Position numbers and translations under genes: made by a program. Below, piece after piece: positions 44,327-53,123 of a DNA stretch of 64,000 bases. Each line of letters starts with the position of its first letter. Position 1 is the stretch's first letter. Below the pieces are notes generated by a model. The model had not been told where the DNA came from, did no database searches, and saw only the letters and a program-made list of their open reading frames with translations. Source of the stretch: an uncultured Bacteroidota bacterium (GTDB taxonomy: Bacteria; Bacteroidota; Rhodothermia; Rhodothermales; UBA10348); NCBI GenBank assembly GCA_937876355.1, contig CALFHN010000145.1:1-64000 (forward strand). Reading direction: 5' to 3'.

Positions 44327-45115
44327 CTAACCGCGACCTATCAGCGCACCAACAAACCCGTGAACATCGTTGGTGGGCGCCACAAGATCGCACACGTGAA
44401 CACGTTTGTACCGACGATGTGTGGCCGCAATCATAGCAGATATTACACCGCCTTTCCCCTGTACCACGATTTCATTCTCCTGATTGAGAAGGGTCATCAT
44501 GCGTGAAACATCCAGGTCAATCAGGGCGCGCTTAAACATTTTTAGCCCTTTTGGAGAAGCTTTCAAAATGTCCATGCAGACCACCGTAAGTGTGTTCCGA
44601 TTAAACATGATTTCGCCTACAGCACTACCGAGTTCTTTGCAAAAATCGACGGTTTCAGAGCCCATGACAAGCGGAACGACTGTAAATTCGCCTAAAACCG
44701 TTTGAAGAAACGGAAGCTGCACATCGATCCCGGTCATGTTGAAATGGCCAGTATCATCTAGATAGATGTCATCGTCTTCGTCGCATAGCTCGTTTCGTAT
44801 TCGGTCGTCGACCACAACATCACCCAAAGGAGATGTGTAGGTATCCAAGCTGCACGCCGTAATACGTTTGAAATCGCCAATTCCACTTGGAGCGATGGAA
44901 ATAACGGTATCAAAATTAATTTCAAACAATGACTTATAGACGTCGGCTGAAATAATTCCGCCAGCAACGCTGGGCGTATTGGGAACGAAAACAATGTTGG
45001 CAAAATAATTCACCGGCTTCGCTTTCGACTCCTTTAAAAAGGCTGAAATCTGTGCGATTAGGGGAGAACGTTGCGTCGCGAATGTGGGGGCTTCTATCTG
45101 CTGCATGGTATACAT
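44327..45115 (-). CDS. Memo-family protein (AmmeMemoRadiSam B-like)
   Basis: The 262-aa product aligns by eye with the Memo/MEMO1 family: an N-terminal ANIVFVPNTPSVAGGIISADVY where family members have a PHAGYxYSG-type motif, then GIDVQLPFLQTVLGEFTVVPLVMG, the best-kept family block. The usual metal-binding His of the first motif is not seen, and VISIAPSGIG stands where GTSH-like residues occur. The AMMECR1 and radical SAM partners are not next to it. Function is unknown. It heads the minus-strand run toward lysS. ATG 45106 is an alternative start. Confidence 0.75.
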   Translation of the reverse strand: MYTMQQIEAPTFATQRSPLIAQISAFLKESKAKPVNYFANIVFVPNTPSVAGGIISADVYKSLFEINFDTVISIAPSGIGDFKRITACSLDTYTSPLGDVVVDDRIRNELCDEDDDIYLDDTGHFNMTGIDVQLPFLQTVLGEFTVVPLVMGSETVDFCKELGSAVGEIMFNRNTLTVVCMDILKASPKGLKMFKRALIDLDVSRMMTLLNQENEIVVQGKGGVISAMIAATHRRYKRVHVCDLVAPTNDVHGFVGALIGRG

Positions 45116-45242
45116 TTCTTACAGGATGTGATACCCTGTTTAATCATGTAAGATCAAAGGCGCTATACATGAAAATTAGGGCCAACAGGTATAACCATCA
45201 ACCTTTCTAGTTCTGAGACTGCGCGAATTGAGTATCCAAAGT

Positions 45243-47594
45243 TTAAATATCTATCTCTCGTTTGCGAACAATAAAAAGACCTTCACGGCGAGACGTGACT
45301 AGAATTGCACCCGATTTGAAATACGGATAACTACTCCATGTGCCATCAAAACCAGCTACATTGTCCGCATTAGGCGTAGTATCGAAGTAACCCACCTCTA
45401 CTGGATTAGTACGGTTTCGAATATCAATTACCCGTAAGCCGCTTGAGTTATTGGTCTGATACATAAAGTCGCCTTTTACATACAGGTTATGATCGGTCGA
45501 ATTAGAGTCTCCAAAATATTCAGCAATCATCTCCGGATCGTCTAAGTCAGTCATATCCCAAATCATCGTCCTTGTTCGATCCGTAATGCCTCCCGTTTCA
45601 TCTCCTTCGTCATTCTGATAGAAGTATCGGTGATCATCTGTAAACCAACCCTGGTGCACATAGGCAGAATTTGGATAGGTACCTTGACTCAGCGCAACAG
45701 GATTATCCTTATCGGTCACGTCAGAAACGCTTATCGCCGTTCCGTTTGCTCCAACACAGATTTCTTTCCCCTGGTGTTCTGTATCCGGCCCTTCATACGT
45801 CACGCATTGGGCATCGTGTGTTGCACCAGATCCTCGATTTCCAGTCTCGGGGTCATTAAAACAGCCTTTAAAAACCGGTTGTTGGGGGTCGTTGATATCG
45901 ATCATGTGGAGTGCTCCGCCGCATGTCTCGCCCCCTGAACTATTGCCCACCGTGTACGCAAAACCCGTGGTTTCATTTATTACGATATTGTGGGCGCTGG
46001 CGATATTGGTGTATAAAACGTCTGGCGAATAGGTTTCAAACGATCCAGACCAGTCCCGTAAGCGGCGCATATCAAAAATCTGCATCCCATGCTGTCCTGC
46101 ACCATCTGCAACGATAAACGCATGATCCTTGAAAACTTTCATGTCCCGCCACGTTGATCCGGGTGAACCAGGAGTGCGAGGCAATTCTCCCAGTACAACT
46201 GGTTGTAAAGAGTTTGATACATCTATGAAAACTGCCGCTTCCATATGACCAATAATGCCGTATTCCTTACCCGTTTCCTCATCTGTCCATCCCCAGACGT
46301 CATTAAGACGTACCCCTCGGTTCATCCGTAAATCCTTTAAAGGAATAAAAGAGACTAAATCCACGTTCTGACAGGCGTAGCCATTCGCCTTGCCTTCCTC
46401 GCATTCAATCTCTGCTCCGGCCACTGGCGGCAAATCGGGAACTGGTCGATTGTAGTTCGAGATTTCATTCCAAGCTCCCGATGCATTTTTTTTGTAGATC
46501 ACAGCGGACCCTAGTCCGTAGTCATTACCCGGCATTCCAATGGCCGCAATATTGCCATGAACGGCTATTGAATTCCCAAATTGAGTACGTCCACCTTCGA
46601 TGCTGTTCTCTATGGTAGACAACAACTTATACGTCTTACTGTCATATCTGTAGATGACTCCGCCAAAATTACTAGCCAACGGAGCCGATATCCACACTTC
46701 ATTGTCTGACATGGCCAAGGAAGCCCCAAAAAAGGCAGTCCCCATGGCATCTGCGGCCATCGTCAAATCTGTAATCTTACTCCAAGATCCATTTTTACTG
46801 CCATAAACGGACACAAGACCTAAACCCCTTCTGGCCCGCGGATTCGCGGCATACAGTTTTCCGTTTAGCAAAAAAATGGATCCGCCAAGGCGAAGTTCGG
46901 TATCTCCAGCGTCCGCTTCGATCAGGCCTAACGGTTTGTAGCCGCCTTCCAAACTATATAGCTCGATGCGTCCATTGCTTGCCGAAAACCCCGGAGAACC
47001 GACTGCCAAAATGCCGTTTGCTGCTGCCAGGCTCCCACCAAACTCTGCTCCGCTTTCGGAAGCCCCAGATTGCAATGTGGCAACCTTCTCCAAATCAGCA
47101 GAAGCAGAATAAAGCGTCACTTGACCAACTTTTGCGTTTGTATTAGGTGCTCCAATCGCAATAATATCTCCATTAACCGCTAATGAAGCCCCAAATCCAT
47201 CATTTCCACCATTTTCCGCCACAATACGACCCGTCTGAGTCCACCAACCATCTAGGTTTTTTTCAAAAACATAAACGGCCCCAGCGTTGCTCAAAGCTCC
47301 CGGGCTAGACACGACTAACCGACCGTCTCCAAATGCCATTAGGGTACCAAATCGGTCACTAATCTGCGCGTCATTTGAAGAAATGGTTTGAATGACATCC
47401 CATGATCCGCGATTGTTTTCGCGAAGGACGTGAATCATACCAGGTGTACTATAGCCCGATACCTCAGCGACCAAAATATCATCTCCGACCATAATGATAG
47501 AAGTACCGTAGGCATCCCAAATACTAGAGGTTATGGGAGGCGCGCTTGGAGAAAACGCAGCAAGTATGCTTGCAAATAATAAGACTAAGTGCAT
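45243..47594 (-). CDS. FG-GAP propeller / choice-of-anchor B fusion protein, paralog 1
   Basis: The 783-aa product has a signal peptide (MHLVLLFASILAAFSPSAP). About residues 25-390 hold some seven FG-GAP-like repeats of the form FGASLAVNGDIIAIGAPN, as in integrin-alpha-type propellers. After a Pro-rich link, about 405-783 is a choice-of-anchor B/LVIVD region: YACQNVDLVSFIPL, RLNDVWGWTDEETGKEYGIIG, WRDMKVFKDHAFIVADGAG, GATHDAQCV, HQGWFTDDHRYFYQNDEGDE, DHNLYVKG. No C-terminal sorting signal follows; it stops at REGLFIVRKREIDI. It is probably secreted or surface-held. A close paralog lies 2.4 kb away. Confidence 0.88.
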   Translation of the reverse strand: MHLVLLFASILAAFSPSAPPITSSIWDAYGTSIIMVGDDILVAEVSGYSTPGMIHVLRENNRGSWDVIQTISSNDAQISDRFGTLMAFGDGRLVVSSPGALSNAGAVYVFEKNLDGWWTQTGRIVAENGGNDGFGASLAVNGDIIAIGAPNTNAKVGQVTLYSASADLEKVATLQSGASESGAEFGGSLAAANGILAVGSPGFSASNGRIELYSLEGGYKPLGLIEADAGDTELRLGGSIFLLNGKLYAANPRARRGLGLVSVYGSKNGSWSKITDLTMAADAMGTAFFGASLAMSDNEVWISAPLASNFGGVIYRYDSKTYKLLSTIENSIEGGRTQFGNSIAVHGNIAAIGMPGNDYGLGSAVIYKKNASGAWNEISNYNRPVPDLPPVAGAEIECEEGKANGYACQNVDLVSFIPLKDLRMNRGVRLNDVWGWTDEETGKEYGIIGHMEAAVFIDVSNSLQPVVLGELPRTPGSPGSTWRDMKVFKDHAFIVADGAGQHGMQIFDMRRLRDWSGSFETYSPDVLYTNIASAHNIVINETTGFAYTVGNSSGGETCGGALHMIDINDPQQPVFKGCFNDPETGNRGSGATHDAQCVTYEGPDTEHQGKEICVGANGTAISVSDVTDKDNPVALSQGTYPNSAYVHQGWFTDDHRYFYQNDEGDETGGITDRTRTMIWDMTDLDDPEMIAEYFGDSNSTDHNLYVKGDFMYQTNNSSGLRVIDIRNRTNPVEVGYFDTTPNADNVAGFDGTWSSYPYFKSGAILVTSRREGLFIVRKREIDI

Positions 47595-47623
47595 TGGGGG
47601 GCCTTTTTTTGACTAAATGTTCG

Positions 47624-47637
47624 GGGTAAACATACCC
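47624..47637. promoter_or_regulatory. Operator-like palindrome GGGTA-N4-TACCC
   Basis: Perfect 5-bp arms with a 4-bp spacer lie about 30 bp upstream of the paralog 1 start codon (minus strand). It was not seen upstream of paralog 2. Confidence 0.3.
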
Positions 47638-47830
47638 AAGAAACAGGAAAATAGGTGAAGGAGCAATGGTTATGCTTCATTTGAAGAAAGTCTGCTAAAA
47701 TGGCAGTTGGGGACGGGATCGATTTTATGGTGCACTTTTTCGTCCCCTGGATCATTTTCAGGGTTTCCCCGGTTTGTTTTAATTGTTTTAGGACTAAATT
47801 GTCTGCTTATTGCCATACAGCCATTTAATC

Positions 47831-47877
47831 CTAGCTCACATTTTACACTAGCTCATTTTCCCCCCACACATTATAAT
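47831..47877 (+). promoter_or_regulatory. Direct repeats CTAGCTCA upstream of a TATAAT box
   Basis: CTAGCTCA occurs at 47831 and 47848, a period of 17 bp, each followed by TTTT within a few bases. A TATAAT sequence lies at 47872-47877. There is no TTGACA at the expected spacing, so an activator bound at the repeats is possible. The start codon at 47899 leaves a leader of about 15 bases. Confidence 0.35.
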
Positions 47878-47898
47878 CGCCCCAACCGGAATGCAAAC

Positions 47899-48573
47899 AT
47901 GAAGTATTCCACGTTATTAACCTCCTTCTTTTTTTTGATTTTGATCGCGGGATGCGATTCTGCCGTTTCGTCTGAAGAGGTGGAGATCAACGCGCCCATC
48001 TTATTGGTTCCTGCAAACGGTTCTGAAACGGCCGATGCCGTGTTATTGGATTGGGATGACGTGAGCGGCGCCACGGAATATGTCGTTCAAGTTTCCCGAA
48101 ATCAGGAGTTTACCGACCTCGTAGATGAATCTAGAGTGCTGGACAGATCCGAATACATTATTCGAAGGCTAACCAAACAAACGGTTTTGTATTGGCGGAC
48201 AAAAGCAAAATCCAAAAATGGTGTTGAAGGAAGGTGGTCGACCGTCTATTCATTCAAGCCCGTACGCCAAGCGTTTTTTCCGAGCTATCCCGAGCAGTCT
48301 TTTCCCATTAACGGCTCAAAAAATCATGAACGTTCTGTAATGCTTCGCTGGGAACCGGTCGCTGAAGCCCTCTCCTATCACTTGGTTGTAACGATTGACG
48401 AGGACATGCTACTTTTTCAGGTTGATTTGGAAGATTTAAAATCCACTTCGTTTTTCGCCGAGGGCCTCGTACTCACCTATCCTTATTGGTGGAAGGTGCG
48501 CTCACTCAATGCCGCTGGATATTCTGACTGGTCTCCGGTTTGGATATTTGAGATTAAGTTCAACGAAGACTAA
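47899..48573 (+). CDS. Lipoprotein with fibronectin type III-like repeats
   Basis: I start at ATG 47899 (MKYSTLLTSFFFLILIAGC), which gives a clean lipoprotein signal. The 225-aa product has two Fn3-like modules: LLVPANGSETADAVLLDWDDVSGATEYVVQVSRNQEF with a WRTKAKSKNGVEGRWST strand, then a second (MLRWEPVAEALSYHLVV, YPYWWKVRSLNAAGYSDWSPV). Such domains mediate binding in cell-surface proteins. It lies 3 bp before the di-heme peroxidase gene, so the two are surely one operon. Confidence 0.8.
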   Translation: MKYSTLLTSFFFLILIAGCDSAVSSEEVEINAPILLVPANGSETADAVLLDWDDVSGATEYVVQVSRNQEFTDLVDESRVLDRSEYIIRRLTKQTVLYWRTKAKSKNGVEGRWSTVYSFKPVRQAFFPSYPEQSFPINGSKNHERSVMLRWEPVAEALSYHLVVTIDEDMLLFQVDLEDLKSTSFFAEGLVLTYPYWWKVRSLNAAGYSDWSPVWIFEIKFNED

Positions 48574-48576
48574 CCT

Positions 48577-49896
48577 ATGAAACGCCTTCTTTTTGCTGTC
48601 TTGGTCCTTTCCGTCGGCGCTTGCGACTCATCTTCTTCCGTTGAATTGGACGACATGGAATTAAATGACCAATTAGAACAGCTGATCACGTTAAACGGGC
48701 AGCGAAGACTGGCCAATTTTGTATTACCGGAAAGCGATGATTTTGAATCTATTCCTCAAGATCCTCGAAATCCACTGACGTCGGAAAAGGTGCTCCTTGG
48801 CCAAATTCTTTTCCACGAGCCAGGAATTAGTCAAAAAGCATTACATCCCATGGGGAAAGGCACCTTTTCCTGCGCGTCGTGCCACCATGCCAAAGCCGGC
48901 TTTGCGGCCGGACGTCAGCAATCCATTGGTGATGGAGGAAGTGGCTGGGGGACGCAGGGTGAGCTTCGGACGGCCTCAAGCGCCTACACCCTAGAAGAAG
49001 TGGATGCGCCTCCCTTGCGAAGTCCCAGCATTCTTAATGCAGCATTCCAACGGGTCATGTTGTGGTCTGGTGCGGCGGGGTCAGCTGGCCCTAACAATAA
49101 TACGGAAGCGTTTTGGCTGAACTCTGGCGAATCGCGGGTAAATCATCTCGGATATGACGGAGTAGAAACACAAGCTATTTTGGCTCTGAACACGCATCGA
49201 ATGGACGACCTTTCGAGTACCCTCGTCGCTTCCAACACGACGTACTTGGATCTTTGGAACAGGGTTTATCCTGGCCAACCAATCTCAGACGAATTAGCCG
49301 GACTGGCTATTGCGGCTTTCGAACGAACCGTCCTGGCGAATAAAGCTCCCTTTCAGCGATGGTTAAAAGGCGAAACTGGTGCCTTGACCTCTGCTCAAAA
49401 ACGTGGAGCATTAGTATTTTTTGGTCCCTCTCGGTGTTCCGATTGTCACACTGGGCCAGCTCTAAACTCCATGGCATTTTATGCTTTGGGAATGCCAGAC
49501 CTGTCCGGGGCCGGGGTGATTCGACCTCCAAGCGAGTCTAAAGGCCGAGGTGATTTTTTAACTAACAATCAAGCAGACTACAAATTTAAAGTCCCCCAGT
49601 TATACAACATGTCTGATGCTCCTTTTTTAGGTCATGGTGGGACATTCAAGAGTGTTGCTGAAGTAATAGACTATTACGTAGCGGCCGTCCCCGATAGATT
49701 CCTTCCTGCGGGTACTTTAACGGGGCAGTTCCAACCACTGACATTAACAAACGCCGAAATCCGCGATCTGAATTCATTCTTAAATGATGCACTTAAAGAT
49801 CCAGATTTGATGCGATATCAACCTAAATCTGTTCCGTCAGGCGGGTGCATTCCGGCAAACGATATCCAGTCCCGCCTCGATCTCGGCTGTAACTAG
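48577..49896 (+). CDS. Di-heme cytochrome c peroxidase / MauG-like lipoprotein
   Basis: The 439-aa product has a lipoprotein signal (LLFAVLVLSVGAC) and two c-type heme sites, CASCH at 99-103 and CSDCH at 287-291. The sequence between and after them matches the di-heme CCP/MauG fold (LRSPSILNAAFQRVMLWSG, FERTVLANKAPFQRWLKGE, KFKVPQLYNMSDAPFLGHGG, SVAEVIDYYV). The class either reduces peroxide or oxidises residues in partner proteins. It is held in the envelope, downstream of the Fn3 lipoprotein and flanked by the two FG-GAP/anchor-B paralogs. Which reaction it runs is not known. Confidence 0.92.
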   Translation: MKRLLFAVLVLSVGACDSSSSVELDDMELNDQLEQLITLNGQRRLANFVLPESDDFESIPQDPRNPLTSEKVLLGQILFHEPGISQKALHPMGKGTFSCASCHHAKAGFAAGRQQSIGDGGSGWGTQGELRTASSAYTLEEVDAPPLRSPSILNAAFQRVMLWSGAAGSAGPNNNTEAFWLNSGESRVNHLGYDGVETQAILALNTHRMDDLSSTLVASNTTYLDLWNRVYPGQPISDELAGLAIAAFERTVLANKAPFQRWLKGETGALTSAQKRGALVFFGPSRCSDCHTGPALNSMAFYALGMPDLSGAGVIRPPSESKGRGDFLTNNQADYKFKVPQLYNMSDAPFLGHGGTFKSVAEVIDYYVAAVPDRFLPAGTLTGQFQPLTLTNAEIRDLNSFLNDALKDPDLMRYQPKSVPSGGCIPANDIQSRLDLGCN

Positions 49897-49953
49897 CGGT
49901 CAATTAACGAAAAGGTGTTCTGCACTCTAAAAATTGGACCTGCGGCTACGTTC

Positions 49954-52326
49954 TTAGATGTCAACCACCTTTTTCTTCAAGAAAAATACCCCTTCTCGCC
50001 CCGAAGAAACCACGATGACGCCGCTTTTGAAAAACGGATAATTACTCCAGGCGCCCAATACTGGAGAATTATCGTTCGGTCCATACGGTACGGTATCAAA
50101 CGAAGCCACCTCAACTGGATTTGCGGGATCCGATATGTCCAAGATGCGAAGACCGGCCAAATAATTGGTTTGATACATCAAATTTCCTTTGACATACAAG
50201 TTGTGGTCAATCGCACTGTTATCCGCGAAATAAAATCCAGACAGTTCTGGTTCATCTAGGTCAGTCAGATCAAAAATGATCGTACGGGTGGCATCTACCA
50301 GATCGGATGCCTCGTCGCCTTCATCGTTCAAATAGAAAAACCGATGATCTTCGGTGAGCCATCCTTGATGCGCATAGGCAACACTAGGATAGTCGGCAAT
50401 CGAAACAGCGACGGGGTTGCTCTTGTCCGTAACGTCGGCAATGGACAAGGCCGTTCCGTTTGAACTCAGGCATATCTCCCGTCCAGCATAATCCGGGTCT
50501 GGCCCGTGATAATTGACACATTGTGCGTCGTGAGTGGCTCCCGATCCGCCCCTACCCGTTCTTGGCTCATTAAAACAACCAGCAAATACGGGAACGGCAG
50601 GGTCTGCCAAATCGATCATGTGCAACGCACCTCCGCAGCTTTCCCCACCAGAATCGCTCCCCACCGCGTAGAGGAATCCACTGTCTTCATTGATGATCAG
50701 ATTATGAGAGCTGTATATCCCTTTGTAAATACCGGTTTCTTTAAAAACGGTTGGCGCACCTTGCACATTTCGAAGCTGGGTCAGGTCGAAAACTTGCATA
50801 TGATGAGCTCCAGCTCCATCCGCCACGATGTAGGCGTAATTGCGATACACCTTCATATCTCGATGTAGGCTCTGATGTCCAGAAGCCGAGTACGGCAAAT
50901 CACCCAAAAAGACGGGATTGGAGGGATCGGCAAGACTAACAAATGAAGTCCCATCCGTCCTTCCAATAATGGCGTATTCAATTTCGGATTCAGGGTCCGT
51001 CCAGCCCCAAACATCATTCATTTGGATGCCTCGTTTTGCTCCAACATCCGAACGGGACAAAAACGACATCATGTCCACATCTTCGCAGGGAAAATCGCCC
51101 GCCACCAAATCGTCGCAGGTCACTTGTTCTCCGGTAACGGTGGCAAAAACGCCAGAATCACTATACAAGATATTTTGAGCGATCCAACCAGAGGTTTCCA
51201 TCGTAAACGGAAACGCGGCTCCTTCAAAATTATCGTGACCTTGGGAACCCACAATTGCAGTGCTTCCAGCAACGGATATGGAACTTCCAAAACCACTCCG
51301 ATACTGTAGGTTCGACGGTTGAAGAAGCTTGATGCTACTCATTCTCATGGAAATCGGATTGACTTCATATTGGTAGACGGCGCCGTTTTGATTGCCATAT
51401 CCCGGTGCGCTTACCCAGAGAGTGGAGCCTTCAAAGGCCAAAGAAGAACCGAATTGTTCATTCCCTTTTGAATCAAAAGGTTCAATTTTTAAATCGTAGT
51501 TATACTTTTCTGACTCGGCATCGCGTACATAGATTGTTGCAGCTCCTTTGCGAACGTCATGCCCCGGCATGCCAACAACCATGTGTTCGCCTGCCAACAA
51601 AACAGACGATCCGAACGCATCGCCTTCCTGTGGAGCGGAATACTCCAATGCACCTTGCGAATTCCAAAGACCATTCGCGAATTTGAATACCTCAACCATC
51701 CCCGTATTACCGTTTACGAAGGGTGATCCAACTGCCGCAAAACCGCCAGACAACGAAATGGCATTTCCCCAACCGGTTCGCCCTTCGCCCGACTCGGTCA
51801 CCAATTTCGCACCGGCCACCCACGTATTTCCGGTTTTTTTCCAAGTATAGACCGATGGGTTGCCATTTCTACCCTCAATAGCTGTTGCGAGAATGTGATT
51901 CCCGTCCGTTGCCAATTTGGTACCAAGACCTTCATCTCCATTTTTTAATATTGCGGTTTCAATCCATTCATTGTTGCCACTTCGCTCAAACACGTACACG
52001 GCATTGGCGAGCGGGGCGCCCACTACAAGTGTATTACCTGCCAATGAAATCGAGCGACCAAAACCATTTCCAGCATTCTCCGAATCTGAGGCTTGAATGG
52101 ATTTGCCCATTTGCCAGTCCCCATTGGAATCAGACTCGTAAACAAACAACGAGCCATTTTGAATGAGATTTCGGCCTTCGCCAATATAAATGCGTCCATC
52201 TTCAGCCGCTGACGCAGCTCCAAATTGAAGAGCATATTGACCAAAAGAGGGGCTGACTCCAAGAAAAAAAGCAGCTAGAAATGCAAAACGTTTCATGATA
52301 GATTCCGGATGGGTTAAGGCAAGCAC
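49954..52326 (-). CDS. FG-GAP propeller / choice-of-anchor B fusion protein, paralog 2
   Basis: The 790-aa product repeats the plan of paralog 1. The signal peptide (residues about 10-30, GVSPSFGQY) is followed by FG-GAP repeats (FGRSISLAGNTLVVGAPLANAV) and the choice-of-anchor B region with CEDVDMMSFLSRSD, IQMNDVWGWTDPESEIEYAIIG, SSHNLIINE, GATHDAQCV, AHQGWLTEDHRFFYLNDEGDE and IDHNLYVKG. The end (REGVFFLKKKVVDI) again lacks a sorting signal. The anchor-B half is clearly closer between the paralogs than the propeller half. It starts 38 bp after the anti-sigma-like gene and probably shares its transcript. Confidence 0.88.
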   Translation of the reverse strand: MLALTHPESIMKRFAFLAAFFLGVSPSFGQYALQFGAASAAEDGRIYIGEGRNLIQNGSLFVYESDSNGDWQMGKSIQASDSENAGNGFGRSISLAGNTLVVGAPLANAVYVFERSGNNEWIETAILKNGDEGLGTKLATDGNHILATAIEGRNGNPSVYTWKKTGNTWVAGAKLVTESGEGRTGWGNAISLSGGFAAVGSPFVNGNTGMVEVFKFANGLWNSQGALEYSAPQEGDAFGSSVLLAGEHMVVGMPGHDVRKGAATIYVRDAESEKYNYDLKIEPFDSKGNEQFGSSLAFEGSTLWVSAPGYGNQNGAVYQYEVNPISMRMSSIKLLQPSNLQYRSGFGSSISVAGSTAIVGSQGHDNFEGAAFPFTMETSGWIAQNILYSDSGVFATVTGEQVTCDDLVAGDFPCEDVDMMSFLSRSDVGAKRGIQMNDVWGWTDPESEIEYAIIGRTDGTSFVSLADPSNPVFLGDLPYSASGHQSLHRDMKVYRNYAYIVADGAGAHHMQVFDLTQLRNVQGAPTVFKETGIYKGIYSSHNLIINEDSGFLYAVGSDSGGESCGGALHMIDLADPAVPVFAGCFNEPRTGRGGSGATHDAQCVNYHGPDPDYAGREICLSSNGTALSIADVTDKSNPVAVSIADYPSVAYAHQGWLTEDHRFFYLNDEGDEASDLVDATRTIIFDLTDLDEPELSGFYFADNSAIDHNLYVKGNLMYQTNYLAGLRILDISDPANPVEVASFDTVPYGPNDNSPVLGAWSNYPFFKSGVIVVSSGREGVFFLKKKVVDI

Positions 52327-52364
52327 TTCCCCAAATCTATTGAATCCGTAGCGATATCAAAATT

Positions 52365-52991
52365 TTAGGGAATAGAAAGAAATTGAAACCCGGATCCCTG
52401 AAGCGAATCGACGGAAGCGGCACGCCACCCAATAGGGACCAAATCTATCTCAGGTAACATCCTGGAAGGGCCCATCAACGACCACTTTATCAAATCCTTA
52501 TTCCATTCCATGGGAAGAGCAGATGCGGGCTGACCATAGGCATCAGAGGGCATCATCATTGACTTTACGGAATTATTTCCACCCAAATCGTCATCACTGG
52601 TAACGCTTGCTTTTCTAACTGCTGTCAACCCAACCATCATGCCCAAAATAACCACTAAACTAACAGAAGACGTAAGCATCGCAGCATGGCCTAACCTCTG
52701 AACAAATACGGCCTCAGTTCGATCTTGTCGGAACAGTTCTCCGGCAACTCTTCGCTTTATTTGGTCCTGAAGAGATTCTTCGTTGGGATGACGGCAGCCA
52801 TAAGAACACAGCATGGTACGGGTTTGACACAAACAGCGAGCATGATTAGCCAATTCAGGATTGACTGCTAGGTACTCCTCAAAAGCAACTCGAACAGACG
52901 GATCCATAGTACCGTCGACGTACTCACAAAGGAGTTCGTCGAGTTGTTCATCCGAATGATCTGAATAGTCAGGATAGTAGCTTTCAGGCAT
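52365..52991 (-). CDS. Putative anti-sigma factor, single-span
   Basis: From ATG 52991 (MPESYYPDYSDHSD) the product has 208 residues. An acidic N-terminal domain (QLDELLCEYVDGTMDPSVRVAFEEYLAVNPELANH) looks like an anti-sigma helical module. A cysteine cluster follows (HARCLCQTRTMLCSYGC), then one membrane helix (AAMLTSSVSLVVILGMMVGLTAV, residues about 102-124) and a periplasmic tail. This is the plan of membrane anti-sigma factors. It lies downstream of an ECF sigma gene, past a terminator. The zinc motif is not the standard HxxxCxxC, so the call is tentative. Confidence 0.65.
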   Translation of the reverse strand: MPESYYPDYSDHSDEQLDELLCEYVDGTMDPSVRVAFEEYLAVNPELANHARCLCQTRTMLCSYGCRHPNEESLQDQIKRRVAGELFRQDRTEAVFVQRLGHAAMLTSSVSLVVILGMMVGLTAVRKASVTSDDDLGGNNSVKSMMMPSDAYGQPASALPMEWNKDLIKWSLMGPSRMLPEIDLVPIGWRAASVDSLQGSGFQFLSIP

Positions 52992-53083
52992 AAGCAACTG
53001 GAAAGTGAGTCCGTACCTGTTTCTCAACAAACGTGATTAAGGAAGGTTCTCGACTCCCAAAAACTTTGCCAGTCCCAGCCAAG

Positions 53084-53120
53084 GTGGGAGGCCAATGTGG
53101 GAGACCAATGCGGGAGGAAT
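53084..53120. repeat. Short tandem repeat, 13-bp unit
   Basis: GTGGGAGGCCAAT, GTGGGAGACCAAT and a shorter GCGGGAGGAAT stand head to tail. They lie between the sigma and anti-sigma-like genes, in the leader of the latter. Confidence 0.6.
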
Positions 53121-53123
53121 GCC

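Larger units (their letters stand above)
47595..47898. other. Divergent promoter region between paralog 1 and the lipoprotein operon
   Basis: About 304 bp. The ORF track extends the next gene back to 47707, but those residues precede a clear lipoprotein signal and look non-coding. The region holds an inverted repeat and two direct repeats, listed separately. Confidence 0.5.

Noticed and set aside
47899-49896. An MbnP/MbnH copper-binding pair
   Set aside because: The di-heme protein fits, but its partner is an Fn3-like lipoprotein without MbnP features, so that specific call is not supported.
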